This document shows, piece after piece, positions 54,701 through 59,838 of a stretch of DNA of 64,000 bases. This DNA comes from Thereva unica (Eukaryota > Arthropoda > Insecta > Diptera > Therevidae), in NCBI GenBank assembly GCA_949987705.1, contig OX465283.1, forward strand, positions 52,490,953-52,554,952. Reading direction: 5' to 3'. Under the pieces are notes generated by a model. It was given only the letters and a program-made list of their open reading frames with translations. It was not told the origin of the DNA and ran no database searches. Positions within the stretch are counted from its first letter, which is position 1, and every line of letters starts with the position of its first letter. A program made the translations under genes and the position numbers.

Positions 54701-57300
54701 CACAAATCCCAGTCAGTGGCTTGGAAGAAGCAGTTGGCTTTCCTATAGTGCCAGACAGTTCTTTTAGGAGCTGTTGTGGTTGTGTTCGAGGATGGTTATG
54801 GGAAATAAATACTAACTATAGTTTTTGGTCCGATTTTCCAAGGGGTGAGCTAACCTTGACGGAGCACAACGTCGGATGAGATGTTAGAAATAGATCAAGG
54901 AGATGGGCTCGTAGGGAGTATAGTACATTTAGTAGGATTAGATAACTGGTAATATGGCCGAATATCTGGCAATCCACTTACAGTTTTATACCTGGCAAGT
55001 GGCAACAAAAAACCCAATTCAATTGTTATGTGTCTGTTCGTAAAACTCAGCAGTAGTAGTGAGAAGTACATACACATGTAATTATACCTACGGCATATAT
55101 ATTTTACTCAGTGGTGTTGTGCTAATTTTTTTTTTACCGGAACGCATACCGGAACGCGAACGGGAATCTATTTGAATAAGAAAACAGCTGTTTGATTTTT
55201 GTTTGAATGACAAAAATCAATTGCACATTTGGAGGCAGTTACAAATTTTGTTTTTTCAGGTCAGACTTTTCGGTTTTTACTACTTTGCAAAAGTAAGTAA
55301 AACCGTTTGTTTTGTGCGAATTTTGATTTCGTTTTGATTTACAAAAAACATTTCCGCAAAATGTTTATTTTTCAGATTGGGAAATGTTTAATTTTCGTAA
55401 AGATTCAGATGAACATTATTGCGTTTTGCAAGATTTCAAGATGTAAAATAGTAACAAATTTAAAAATATGAAGTGGAAATTATACTTTATGGTTATTAAT
55501 GGATATTCTCAATTAATAGTGCAGCTCTCTCAGCAATAGGAAAGCTCTTTCATCACGAAAGTGCACACTTTTCTTATTCGAAATGGAACATCTTTCCTTT
55601 TATTTGTCTATGATAATACATATAAAAAATCGTCAAAAATTAGAAAAAAAAATCAGCAATTCTTTTTAATTTTTTTTTTCAATACGTCAGCCAATTCTCG
55701 TTATCAGAAATCATCTTTAGTTCCGGAACGCGTTCCTGTCCAAAAGGAAGTACCGAAACGACGTTCCGGAGCGTTCCGGCTCGACAACACCACTGATTTT
55801 TTACTACTCTTTTAATACCGCATTTTTATGTTATAAAAATTAAATTTTCCTATGAGAGTTTCGACTTAACATTTTTTTTTTATTTTATAGTTTGAATATA
55901 AAACAATTTCTTTGAGATAAATTTTGTAAAACTAACGTCTGGAACTTAAGGGTCAAACCCTCTACACATATAATTTTTCCAGTACTTTTACTTTTACTAT
56001 AGGAAATTTTGTAGCTGTATGAAAATGCAATCACGTTTTACAGTGAAAGCGATTTCTTCATCTCGACAATAATTTTTAATTTCTCTCTAGCGATTATGAA
56101 TTTTTCCTTAAATAATATTAAATTATCAGTGATATAAAGAAGAAGCTACTTAACCCGAATGTTATCTCACTTATTTAAATTTTAAAATGCGAAAACCTAT
56201 CCAATAAAATCATGAAAATACGGTGTCCCGTTTAGTATCTGCCTCAGGATGAACCGTCTTGTTTTATTAATACTAAAAAATCTCGATATTAATTTTATTT
56301 AATTCATACAATGAACCTCTTCCTTCGATCTGCAAAATATTTTACAGCTCCTAATTAGCTTAAACTAACTCAAAAAGTCTTAAAATAAATCATCAGAAAT
56401 ATTATAAAAGACCGAAGAGAGAGGGAGGGAAAAAAACTTCCTTTTACGATGCGTAATCAAAGCTAATAAAATTCCTCTTCGTTTCTCATTTGAAGAAGGA
56501 AATATTGCAGTGGAACAAGTTGTAAGAAAGTCCAATTAAAATATCGATAACGACATCCTTTAAGAAAATTCCCCCAAAAATTTACTTTTCCACGTTTCAA
56601 ATCAGGCTTAATCTGTAATCATCAAAAATTATCGACAATCCGATCCCTTCCGGGTGAAGGTAATAAAAAAGTTCCTGTGCCTCCGCCTTCTACTTATGTA
56701 CTATAGACGAAATCCAGGTAAGAACTGAACTCTCTCAACCATCGACCCGAAAATGGTGAAATTTTGGAAGTTCAGGAAAGTTTCATTACATCGTGAAATA
56801 ACTTTTGTTATTTCCTTAGTATATTTGGGGTATTTATTTCGAGTTGAGTTAACTGCGGAACTGTGTAACAGCCACACCCACCTCTACCCTTTTCCATTAA
56901 TGACTCATACCCTTTTACAACCCCCCGTTGTTGGACCTCCACTCGAAAATATTCTCATAGCGTCCCCATACCCCCAACATCAATTACACCTTTCCCAATT
57001 ATCTGTGTGCTCAGTAAGTGCACTTATGTTGCAATACAGCGTTCAAGTGTTTATCTAGTGAAAGTTTATAGTGTTTTAGTTTTGTGCATTGTTCGAATTC
57101 ACACCCACTGAGCTCAGTTTTGTTAATATCTTTGCAGGAAATGGACTTCGGCACGATAATGTGCTGGGCGGATAATGTCGTCGGACAGCAGAAGGAGCCT
57201 TGCGTATTCCACCTAATTGCAGCTGGCAAGCCAGACATGCCGTATAATTGCACCCTGGTTAACCAGACTTCGGAATCATTAGAAGTTGATTGCAACGAAG
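6578..57300 (+). CDS. Sidestep-like immunoglobulin-superfamily receptor, six internal exons (gene partial at both ends)
   Basis: Six exons read in one direction and join in a consistent phase: 6578-6729, 6804-6948, 33853-33983, 40765-40924, 41260-41468 and 57138-57300 (152, 145, 131, 160, 209 and 163 nt; 960 nt in all). The joined product has three Ig domains, each with a cysteine pair and a tryptophan, followed by the start of an FN3-like segment ([12 protein letters not shown]). The sequence strongly resembles the Drosophila sidestep family (Side and its paralogues), which are single-pass surface receptors for Beaten-path proteins in axon guidance and synaptic matching. Which paralogue it is cannot be decided here. 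By comparison with that family (five Ig domains, FN3, membrane helix), these should be Ig3-Ig5. Introns are 74 bp, 26.9 kb, 6.8 kb, 335 bp and 15.7 kb. The large ones consist mostly of transposons. No signal peptide, first exon, membrane segment or promoter is in the window. The coding exons carry no stops or frameshifts, so the gene is probably functional. Confidence 0.9.
6804..6948 (+). CDS. Side-like exon b: second half of the same Ig domain
   Basis: It follows a 74-bp intron with acceptor attgcag. The donor is gtaagt at 6949, leaving phase 1. It encodes the E-F strand region and the second Ig cysteine in [14 protein letters not shown], then the G strand ending in MKLNVF. The first codon of the next exon is completed across a 26.9-kb intron. 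Confidence 0.9.
7115..7574 (-). mobile_element. tRNA-derived SINE, copy 1
   Basis: On the minus strand it starts GGGAGCCTCGG, has an A box (complement of 7553-7563, TAGTCTAGAGG) and a B box (complement of 7509-7519, GGTTCGAATCC), then a conserved body of about 380 bp. It ends ATAAA plus an A-run (T-run 7115-7131). Three further copies share head and body (29061, 46137, 53614). Confidence 0.88.
8247..8652. mobile_element. MITE with TA target duplication, 406 bp
   Basis: Inverted ends TACAAGGAGATATAACT and AGTTATATCTCCTTGTA, flanked by TA at 8245-8246 and 8653-8654. This is the Tc1/mariner pattern. It interrupts the C-terminal part of the LINE remnant and has no coding capacity. Confidence 0.75.
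9041..10295 (+). CDS. Harbinger (HARBI1-like, DDE_4 type) transposase, one premature stop
   Basis: Two exons: 9041-9357 and 9413-10295, with a 55-bp intron (gtaaac ... ttgcag). The reading across the junction is VVTLCYLAHG, a conserved spot in this family. The start is taken at ATG 9041 ([10 protein letters not shown]). Catalytic residues are visible: Asp in GPIDGKHI, Asp in [19 protein letters not shown], and Glu in RLIENTFGV. The length is about 399 codons, normal for the family. A TAA at 9588-9590 interrupts the frame just before [10 protein letters not shown]. Either the copy is dead by one substitution, or this is a sequence error. The enzyme would cut and join the 23-bp ends in the nucleus together with the MADF partner encoded opposite. 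Confidence 0.88.
10440..10690. repeat. Three imperfect AT-rich direct repeats inside the Harbinger spacer
   Basis: Three tandem units of about 75-85 bp share aaaataaaatatt, acataaataaca and attagatttataaaa cores (from about 10455, 10539 and 10611). They lie between the convergent 3' ends of the two transposon genes. Confidence 0.7.
10723..11547 (-). CDS. Harbinger accessory protein: MADF (Myb/SANT-like) DNA-binding protein with BESS-like tail, one frameshift
   Basis: Three minus exons: 11547-11415, 11345-11181 and 11125-10723. Donors are GTAAGT and GTATAT and acceptors are TTTGTAG and CTTGTAG. The start is ATGATGGAAGAAAAA. The N-terminal two-thirds is a MADF domain ([52 protein letters not shown]). 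The C-terminal part ([14 protein letters not shown]) resembles a BESS motif. Codons before and after a run of seven A near 11278-11284 are in different frames, so a one-base indel is present there. With it corrected the protein is about 233 residues. In this superfamily such a partner binds the ends and brings the transposase into the nucleus. The MADF type is what insect Harbingers usually carry. Confidence 0.82.
12051..12625. other. Intronic sequence, no recognisable gene
   Basis: A 65-codon minus frame (12204-12401) has no family resemblance. No inverted-end element was seen. Confidence 0.4.
13049..13207. mobile_element. Nested palindromic MITE, 159 bp
   Basis: It begins GTACGATTCCGAACAAGGCG and ends with its complement. 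The arms, about 65 bp, are nearly complementary with a short loop (about 13115-13140). Copies 2 and 3 of the host element lack it at the equivalent place, which is a natural empty site. Confidence 0.8.
13536..13793. mobile_element. Nested hAT-like MITE, 258 bp, 8-bp target duplication
   Basis: Inverted ends CACGGTCGTATAGACAGGTC (28 bp in all) at both sides. Flanks GCCCTTAA (13528-13535) and GCCCTTAG (13794-13801) match at 7 of 8 bases, as expected for hAT or P-type insertion. It has no coding capacity. Confidence 0.78.
14388..17075. other. Intronic sequence, AT- and pyrimidine-rich, no recognisable gene
   Basis: It contains low-complexity T/C-rich stretches (15480-15680) that produce spurious open frames, and no motif that could be assigned. 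Repeated GAGCTTTCACTCA-type stretches near 16780-16810 hint at an old repeat. Confidence 0.4.
17076..18477. mobile_element. Inverted-end DNA element, about 1.4 kb
   Basis: The left end is GGGGTTCACACTGACGGCCA and the right end, complement GGGGTTTACACTGACACCCA, is followed on both sides by AAACATGTT. TAT lies directly outside each end (17073-17075 and 18478-18480), a possible 3-bp duplication. No transposase was recognised. A 50-bp piece of its left part (17157-17206) recurs inverted at 19594-19647. Confidence 0.62.
18481..20775. other. Intronic sequence with repeat debris
   Basis: 19594-19647 is an inverted match to 17157-17206. 19680-20040 is a GC-richer island (cgccggccacacggag, gtgtggccggggtttacc) that may be LTR or transposon debris, but no ends were found. 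T-rich tracts occur near 20590-20620. Confidence 0.4.
20776..21320 (-). pseudogene. Serine-protease homologue (trypsin fold, catalytic residues absent), frameshifted fragment
   Basis: From 21320 the minus strand reads [20 protein letters not shown] then [20 protein letters not shown], matching the start of a trypsin-like domain (usually CGGxLI then TAAHC). After one frameshift near 21195 it continues ([45 protein letters not shown]) to a stop at 20776-20778, ending WKGNGATVV. The His motif is TSLGC, the DIAL motif appears as YIPL and the GDSGGP motif appears as GNGAT, so all three catalytic positions look lost. Non-catalytic homologues are a known insect class (clip-domain and seminal-fluid proteins). 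The frameshift, missing N-terminus and T-run at 21321-21331 argue for a pseudogene. No intron was seen. Confidence 0.6.
21740..21981 (+). mobile_element. hAT transposase fragment (C-terminal dimerisation region)
   Basis: The frame ending at 21980 reads [20 protein letters not shown] followed by [11 protein letters not shown] and a stop. [12 protein letters not shown] is the conserved C-terminal hAT dimerisation motif (ZMYM1-like group). Only about 40 residues match, and the rest of the transposase and both ends were not found. Confidence 0.65.
22155..23110 (+). mobile_element. Ty3/Gypsy LTR retrotransposon pol remnant (RT end, RNase H, start of linker/integrase)
   Basis: Translated pieces in several frames follow the usual order: the RT thumb and connection ([18 protein letters not shown], then [13 protein letters not shown]), the RNase H region ([15 protein letters not shown] followed by a DIDH segment in place of TDHKPL), then [10 protein letters not shown], the VADALSR-like end of RNase H, and the linker to integrase ([11 protein letters not shown]). 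Stops and frameshifts are frequent, and no LTRs were recognised. It is an old inactive copy. Confidence 0.7.
23303..23711. mobile_element. MITE with 36-bp inverted ends, 409 bp
   Basis: The left end GCGTTCCATTGGGAGATTTT continues to CTACTCCCGAGTAC. The right end is its imperfect complement (GTACTCCGGAGTAG to CCAATGGAACGC). A further CCAATGGAACGCGA copy of the terminal motif lies at 23342-23355. The target duplication is not clear and it has no coding capacity. Confidence 0.68.
23712..25930. other. Intronic sequence, no recognisable gene
   Basis: Short frames at 24192-24449 (plus) and 24776-25081 (minus) have no recognisable family. No clear repeat ends were seen. Confidence 0.35.
25933..26824. 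mobile_element. Inverted-repeat element with TA target duplication, 892 bp
   Basis: Ends GGCTAGTCGGCGAG and complement CTCGCCGACTAGCC, flanked by TA at 25931-25932 and 26825-26826. The inverted arms extend about 130 bp (CGGTTCGCTTTAGGGTGTAG is in both). It has no coding capacity. The TA duplication suggests a Tc1/mariner-type relative. Confidence 0.78.
26827..27978. other. Intronic sequence, no recognisable gene
   Basis: AT-rich sequence with C-rich pockets (27280-27300). No open frame with family resemblance. Confidence 0.35.
27979..28165 (+). mobile_element. PIF1-like helicase fragment, possible Helitron debris
   Basis: GSRVMLRK and, after a one-base shift, [17 protein letters not shown] then [15 protein letters not shown] match the C-terminal part of PIF1-type helicases (vMLlrNi..GLvNGa.G). 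In intron sequence of an insect this is most likely from a Helitron. A host PIF1 pseudogene is an alternative. No Rep domain or Helitron ends were seen. Confidence 0.5.
28202..28489 (-). mobile_element. Possible LINE ORF1 fragment
   Basis: A minus frame of 95 codons contains [20 protein letters not shown] then [16 protein letters not shown] and ASFILSAPP, which resembles the RRM-like domain of jockey-type ORF1 proteins. An SSATxVPVTES motif is present here and again just upstream (28492-28689 frame). The assignment rests on general resemblance only. Confidence 0.35.
28700..29050 (+). mobile_element. LINE C-terminal remnant (R1-like) and possible 3' UTR
   Basis: The plus frame from 28772 reads [14 protein letters not shown], then after stops LHRFG and ASHAE. 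This matches the C-terminal segment of R1-type LINEs ([14 protein letters not shown].YLhrfg). The following 150 bp, with ccggtataaccgaccgg, may be the untranslated tail. It lies directly before a SINE. Confidence 0.45.
29061..29525 (+). mobile_element. tRNA-derived SINE, copy 2
   Basis: It starts GGGGCCTCGG, with A box TAGCCTAGGGA (29071-29081) and B box GGTTCGATTCC (29115-29125). The body is the same as in the other three copies (TTGGTTGATGAGATCCAACT, GCATAACACTCCAGCGAG), ending CACATA plus an A-run. No clear target duplication was seen. Confidence 0.88.
29526..30374. other. Intronic sequence, no recognisable gene
   Basis: It contains a block (30230-30370) with repeated ggcggccatgttgaattt-like phrases, typical of dispersed insect repeats. 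No ends could be set. Confidence 0.35.
30383..32058. mobile_element. hAT-type element, 1.68 kb, perfect 8-bp target duplication
   Basis: Inverted ends CAGTGGCGGTTC and GAACCGCCACTG, flanked by identical GCTGTCTG at 30375-30382 and 32059-32066. This is the hAT signature. No transposase was recognised (the 88-codon minus frame 31435-31701 has no resemblance), so it is non-autonomous. A short inverted segment (AGCGGC-rich, about 30522-30635) and an inverted pair (30675-30700 with 31060-31085) lie inside. Confidence 0.88.
32067..33852. other. Intronic sequence with a fragment of element family G
   Basis: 32484-32620 resembles the inner block of family G (CACGGCCTGTCAGG, ACTCAGACTGAGTA, GACCTGGCC), so it is a decayed fourth copy. 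32275-32370 has cgtaacgtaatttggggga and cgcgttacgtaac, possibly a transposon end. The rest shows no recognisable gene. The intron ends with the acceptor tctttcag. Confidence 0.45.
33853..33983 (+). CDS. Side-like exon c: first half of the next Ig domain (probably Ig4)
   Basis: The acceptor is tctttcag and the donor is gtgagt at 33984. It enters in phase 1 and leaves in phase 0. It encodes [16 protein letters not shown], the B-strand cysteine in [11 protein letters not shown] and the tryptophan in YKVVWKHN. The motif order and phase match exon a, supporting a repeated two-exon Ig module. Confidence 0.92.
33984..35480. other. Intronic sequence, no recognisable gene
   Basis: 34192-34230 and 34487-34520 share CAATTACGGTCATCAA as a short direct repeat. 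34735-34760 is a (tacata)n microsatellite that creates a spurious open frame. Confidence 0.4.
35652..37495 (-). mobile_element. LINE B: 5'-truncated LINE with RT and RNase H, inserted in a G/C-run of LINE A
   Basis: The minus strand begins in the RT N-terminus ([20 protein letters not shown]), then [33 protein letters not shown] and [16 protein letters not shown]. RNase H follows ([32 protein letters not shown]), then the C-terminal cysteine motif [20 protein letters not shown]. Part of the RT is deleted between about 36835 and 36800. It ends in an (aat)n tail at 35652-35665. Runs of G (35640-35651 and 37496-37510) flank it as target duplication. A MITE interrupts the 3' UTR at 35773-35973. 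The RNase H suggests an I/R1/LOA-type clade. Confidence 0.82.
35773..35973. mobile_element. MITE of about 0.2 kb with TA flanks
   Basis: Inverted ends AAGGCCGGGACACACATATC and complement, with TA on both sides. The interior repeats GTGCGGACACGG phrases. It lies in the 3' UTR of LINE B. Confidence 0.78.
40261..40764. other. Intronic sequence before exon d
   Basis: No gene or repeat boundary was recognised. It ends with the pyrimidine tract and 3' splice site tcatttcag. Confidence 0.45.
40765..40924 (+). CDS. Side-like exon d: second half of that Ig domain
   Basis: The acceptor is tcatttcag and the donor is gtaagt at 40925, leaving phase 1. It encodes [17 protein letters not shown] and the classic Ig F-strand signature [12 protein letters not shown], with an N-glycosylation sequon (NYT). 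It ends in VELKVM, and the split codon continues in exon e after only 335 bp. Confidence 0.93.
41260..41468 (+). CDS. Side-like exon e: first half of a further Ig domain (probably Ig5)
   Basis: The acceptor is ttctaacag and the donor is gtaaga at 41469 (phase 0). With the carried-over T, the first codon reads Y in [11 protein letters not shown]. It contains the B-strand cysteine ([13 protein letters not shown]), the tryptophan in FKWSFNN and a sequon NNT, ending in LTYTPVK. Confidence 0.93.
41469..42475. other. Intronic sequence after exon e
   Basis: A- and T-rich tracts (41895-42010 A-rich) and a short CACGT repeat (cacgtcacgtcacgtcatgt, from 42397). No gene was recognised. Confidence 0.45.
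42642..43744. mobile_element. DNA element family G, copy 2 (inverted relative to copies 1 and 3)
   Basis: The left end is AGGGGTCATCTATTAATTAC then GTGAGGCGTTTAGG. The interior is complementary in order to copies 1 and 3 (TGCTGCGGCGTGCGA near 43530, TGAATTTACGG-type block near 43230). The right end stops at CGCCTCACGTTATTATTGC, short of the expected terminus, so it is truncated or was cut by the LINE fragment that follows. It lacks the nested MITEs found in copies 1 and 3. Confidence 0.72.
43790..44830 (+). mobile_element. Decayed LINE reverse-transcriptase fragment (RTE/CFDP2-like type)
   Basis: Frames read [20 protein letters not shown], then [20 protein letters not shown] and, after stops, [20 protein letters not shown]. 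Later pieces are [20 protein letters not shown] and ISNLRWIGH. These match in order the RT fingers, motif A, motif B and C-terminal segment of a LINE group common in arthropods. Motif C was not located. A related endonuclease fragment lies at 60540-61098. Confidence 0.65.
44997..45301. mobile_element. MITE with about 70-bp inverted ends, 305 bp
   Basis: Begins GGCCTCGATTCCCAGATCCG and ends with its complement. The arms stay complementary through AGTGTCAAATCCGCACTCAC. ATT lies outside both ends (44994-44996 and 45302-45304), a possible 3-bp duplication. It has no coding capacity. Confidence 0.8.
46137..46611 (+). mobile_element. tRNA-derived SINE, copy 3
   Basis: GGGGCCTCGG start, A box TAGTCTAGAGG (46147-46157), B box GGTTCGAATCC (46190-46200), conserved body, and A-rich end. 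Flanks CCAACCAG (46129-46136) and CCAATCAG (46612-46619) match at 7 of 8 bases as a target duplication. Confidence 0.9.
46951..47596. other. Intronic sequence, no recognisable gene
   Basis: Short frames only. No transposon end was seen apart from those of the neighbouring elements. Confidence 0.4.
47599..48011. mobile_element. Mariner-like MITE, 413 bp, TA target duplication
   Basis: Inverted ends TGTGAGGCGGAAAGTAAAAA and complement (about 39 bp), flanked by TA at 47597-47598 and 48012-48013. It has no coding capacity. It lies directly beside the 3' end of LINE C. Confidence 0.82.
48014..51480 (-). mobile_element. LINE C: non-LTR retrotransposon, 5'-truncated, split by a palindromic element
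   Basis: On the minus strand: the endonuclease C-terminus ([16 protein letters not shown], about 51340-51300), a linker (51280-50756), RT fingers ([34 protein letters not shown], 50561-50355), then after the palindrome [18 protein letters not shown] and [14 protein letters not shown]. Motif A is [13 protein letters not shown], motif [21 protein letters not shown] and motif C SFADDT (about 49215, after a one-base frameshift). The C-terminal domain (48945-48358; [13 protein letters not shown]) ends at a stop, followed by about 0.3 kb of 3' UTR. CR1/jockey-type organisation, no RNase H. Few lesions, so relatively young. Confidence 0.85.
49692..50349. mobile_element. Near-perfect palindromic element, 658 bp, TAA target duplication
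   Basis: Ends CACAGGCCTGCAA and complement. Almost the whole element folds on itself: 49740-49990 is repeated inverted at 50045-50300 with few mismatches and a loop of about 55 bp (near 49990-50045). TAA flanks it (49689-49691 and 50350-50352). Removing it with one TAA restores the LINE C codons for NYRPIS. The TWA-type duplication suggests Harbinger-driven movement. Confidence 0.9.
51481..53587. repeat. Intronic sequence with tctg-rich dispersed repeats and a small tandem duplication
   Basis: About 51498-51660 and 52401-52500 are related in direct orientation (GTGTCTGTCTGTGATTTCAA, then TGTCTGTTTGT and CTCGGA). A 30-bp unit aatttattgtcaagcaaact... is duplicated in tandem (52881-52910 and 52911-52935). 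The minus frame 53091-53411 has no recognisable family. Confidence 0.55.
53588..54950 (-). mobile_element. LINE A copy 3: decayed fragment with internal deletion, interrupted by a SINE
   Basis: On the minus strand a linker ([20 protein letters not shown], 54620-54550) runs into RT pieces. The region between the linker and motif A is deleted near 54385. [15 protein letters not shown] (54197-54150) is motif B. Alignment with copies 1 and 2 continues on both sides of the SINE at 53614-54070. Confidence 0.7.
53614..54070 (-). mobile_element. tRNA-derived SINE, copy 4
   Basis: Minus orientation: GGGGCCTCGG start at 54070, B box (complement of GGATTCGAACC near 54007-54017), conserved body, and an A-tail (T-run from 53612). 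ATATT occurs at 53609-53613 and 54071-54075 as target duplication. It is inserted in LINE A copy 3. Confidence 0.9.
55109..55795. mobile_element. hAT-like MITE, 687 bp
   Basis: Inverted ends CAGTGGTGTTGT and complement ACAACACCACTG, with CCGGAACGC phrases near both ends. The left flank attttact resembles the right flank attttttact, a possible 8-bp duplication altered in its T-run. It has no coding capacity. Confidence 0.7.
55796..57137. other. Intronic sequence before exon f
   Basis: AT-rich sequence, no recognisable gene. It ends with the acceptor tctttgcag. Confidence 0.45.
57138..57300 (+). CDS. Side-like exon f: end of that Ig domain and start of FN3-like segment
   Basis: The acceptor tctttgcag is strong. 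The exon reads [18 protein letters not shown], with the second Ig cysteine, then [12 protein letters not shown] and two sequons (NCT, NQT) to VDCNEG. Reading on reaches a stop about 30 nt later (tga at 57330-57332), and family members continue after an E-G junction, so the exon should end at 57300 in phase 1. The donor there is gttcgt, which is weak. No following exon was recognised up to 64000. Confidence 0.85.
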
Positions 57301-59040
57301 GTTCGTATAACCCTTTATCATGGTTTATGTGAGAATAATACTCGATTCCCACTGATAATCTCTCCGCCCCCAAAAACACCCATTCTACATCCAGTACTTG
57401 AACCCCTGCGTTCGCATCGTCCTCTATATGAACGGCACAGGATAATTAAAGAGGAGACCGGCAAACTCTAAAGCTAGGACCCTACTACCTCAATAAGAGC
57501 ATTCAAGGATTCAAGTAGTTGCAGGGCTCTCTAATGACTTCAACAATAAGCCCCGGCGTATAATTGCACTTTACGATAGTTTGAATGAATATTGATTTTA
57601 TTCGGTGGAATCATCGCCTACCATAGGCCAACCGGAAACATATAAAATAAAAACGTTTCCGGACCAACCCCCGCCTTGGGGCCGGGGTTCTGAACTACAA
57701 GGTGTGCTGGAGGCACTGTTTTTTTACGTAAGCTAAAAAATTTTTACACGCGAAAGGCAGGTGCCAGTCATTTCACTGAATTTAACCAGATTAAATTGTG
57801 AAGGTTTGAAAATCGACGAGACGATGTCTCTGGGTGTTCGTTCGTTTGTTCATTCGTTGGAGGTTGGCCTTGGTGGGAAATGTCGAAACGCTTTTAATTT
57901 AGATTTTAGCGGTTTGGCGGCGGCTGTTTTCTTTTTGAATTTGCTTTCTCCTTGGAAGAAGTTAATCCAGTTCAACTGAATACAAATGAACTTCGGGAAG
58001 GTTATTGCAAGAAGCAACTGAGATGAAACTGGGACTGTTTCTAGATTTGTTATTCTTGTCGTGATTTGAATTAGAATTTTTAAAGAGTTTGTTTTTGTTT
58101 AGAGTGGAAGATAGAAAAATAAATACGTTTTTTTTGGAGTTTTTTTTCCATTATCTTTTCTCTTTTTTTTTTAAATTTTGCTGTTGTTGTTGTTGCTATG
58201 AGCTTTGTCAAAATGTGTAATTGTTTAATAAGTTAGATTTTGTTTATTCTTCGAAATTCAAATACCGTGAAAACATCCATTGATTACGTGTTATGATTAT
58301 AATGTAAAAATTAATCTAACTAAATTTTAGCTTAGGAATATAATACTAATATTAAGAACTTAAAACTTTAGAAATTTCCCAACTAAAAATACATCCTACA
58401 TGAATAATGTCTAACTTTTATACATATTGTACTTCATGGTAAATCAAAATTTGCTAATCAAAACCCTAAAATGGTGTGCTTATTCAATAAACTATAATAA
58501 ATCCTGCCACTGAAAATGTTACTAACGATTACAATGGTGCTTCAAAGTTGAGTGTCATCAAGGATTTTATATGGTGGCTCATTTTAACTATTGTAGTATA
58601 GTGCTTAATTTTCTATAGTTTTATCACTCTTAAATTTTAACTGTTTTTGTGGAGCTGCATATTGGATGATTTTATTATTTTTGATATCTTATCAAAGGCA
58701 AATTGATCGTTAAAATGGTTTAATAAAGTAAATTTGTATGTAAGGGAATTTCGATAAATTCGGTTGTGGAGAATGGATAAATTGAATGGGAACACTCCCA
58801 GTCACCCCGGGGTGACGAATAGTCAAGTAAAATAAGGAATTCAATTCGGAGGACTTTGTATCCATAATATATAATAATTATTAAACAAAAGAAGTGTTCA
58901 TAAAATATAGTTTTTCGCGAATAACTTTTTAAATATAATTTTTTCCTAAAAACTGATAACGCCATTCAAAAGAGGAGGAAATTTTACGCAAACAATGTCC
59001 AAGAAACTTTTTTGTACGATCAAATCCCTGGGAGATGGGG
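57301..59040. other. Intronic sequence after exon f, no further exon recognised
   Basis: Reading on from exon f reaches a stop at 57330-57332. No FN3-like or membrane-segment exon was seen. T-rich stretches lie at 58125-58180. Confidence 0.45.
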
Positions 59041-59325
59041 ATTTTTTCATTAACGTCTAATCCTTACTAATATTATAAATGCAAAAGTAACTCTGTCTGT
59101 CTGTCTGTCTGTTACACTTTCACGCCTAAACCACTGAACCGATTTTGATGAAATTTGCTACAGACATAGTTTAGACCTTGGAGACGGACATAGGCCACTT
59201 TTTTTTGGAGAAAAAAAGGGTTGAAGGGGCTGAAATGGGGTTCAATAAGTTGTAAGGGGTTTTTTTTCTTTACTTTTTTTCTATTATATAAAAAGTAACT
59301 GACAGGCAGGCAACGCACAACCTAA
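59041..59325 (+). repeat. Widespread arthropod repeat head with (tctg)n
   Basis: It starts TACTAATATTATAAATGCAA, has (TCTG)n at 59091-59112, then TTTCACGCCTAAACCACTGA and CGATTTTGATGAAATTTGCT. This phrase order is familiar from dispersed repeats in many arthropod genomes. The class cannot be assigned here. Confidence 0.65.
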
Positions 59326-59774
59326 ACCGCTAGAGCTAAAGGGCTGAAATTTTGACAGTGCATCCCTAGCGATTTCTCGAAATTCATCCCCTAAGGGGGT
59401 GAAATGGGGTCAACTCAAAACCCCTGGAGCTATAAGGCTGAAATTTTGACAGTGCATCCCTTTAATGACGTGGACATCCACTAAGAAGCGATTTTTCGAA
59501 ATTCATCCCCTAGGGGGGTGAAATGGGGTCAACCCAAAACCGCTGGAGCTATAGGGCTGAAATTTTGACAGTGCATCCCTTTAATGACGTGGACATCCAC
59601 TAAGAAGCGATTTTTCGAAATTCATCCCCTAAGGGGGTGAAATGGGGTTTATCCAAACCGCTAAAGCTATAGGGCTGAAATTTTGACAGTGCATCCCTAT
59701 AATGGCGTGGACATCCACTATAAAGCGATTGTTCGAAATTCATCCCCTAAGGGGGTGAAATGGGGTTTACCCAA
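59326..59774 (+). repeat. Tandem repeat, four units of about 95-119 bp
   Basis: Each unit runs ACCGCTGGAGCTATAGGGCT, GAAATTTTGACAGTGCATCC, optional TTTAATGACGTGGACATCCA, CGAAATTCATCCCCTAAGGG, TGAAATGGGG. Unit 1 lacks about 25 bp in the middle, and units 2-4 are nearly identical in length. It follows directly on the tctg-bearing repeat and is probably part of it. Confidence 0.88.
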
Positions 59775-59838
59775 ACCGTTGGAGCAAACTTAACGAAATT
59801 TCGTCAAACCCTAAAATGTCACTTCTCTTGATGACATA

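Noticed and set aside
57286..57471. Further Side-like coding exon after 57300
   Set aside because: The reading has no FN3 pattern and soon meets a stop. No acceptor with matching phase was found.
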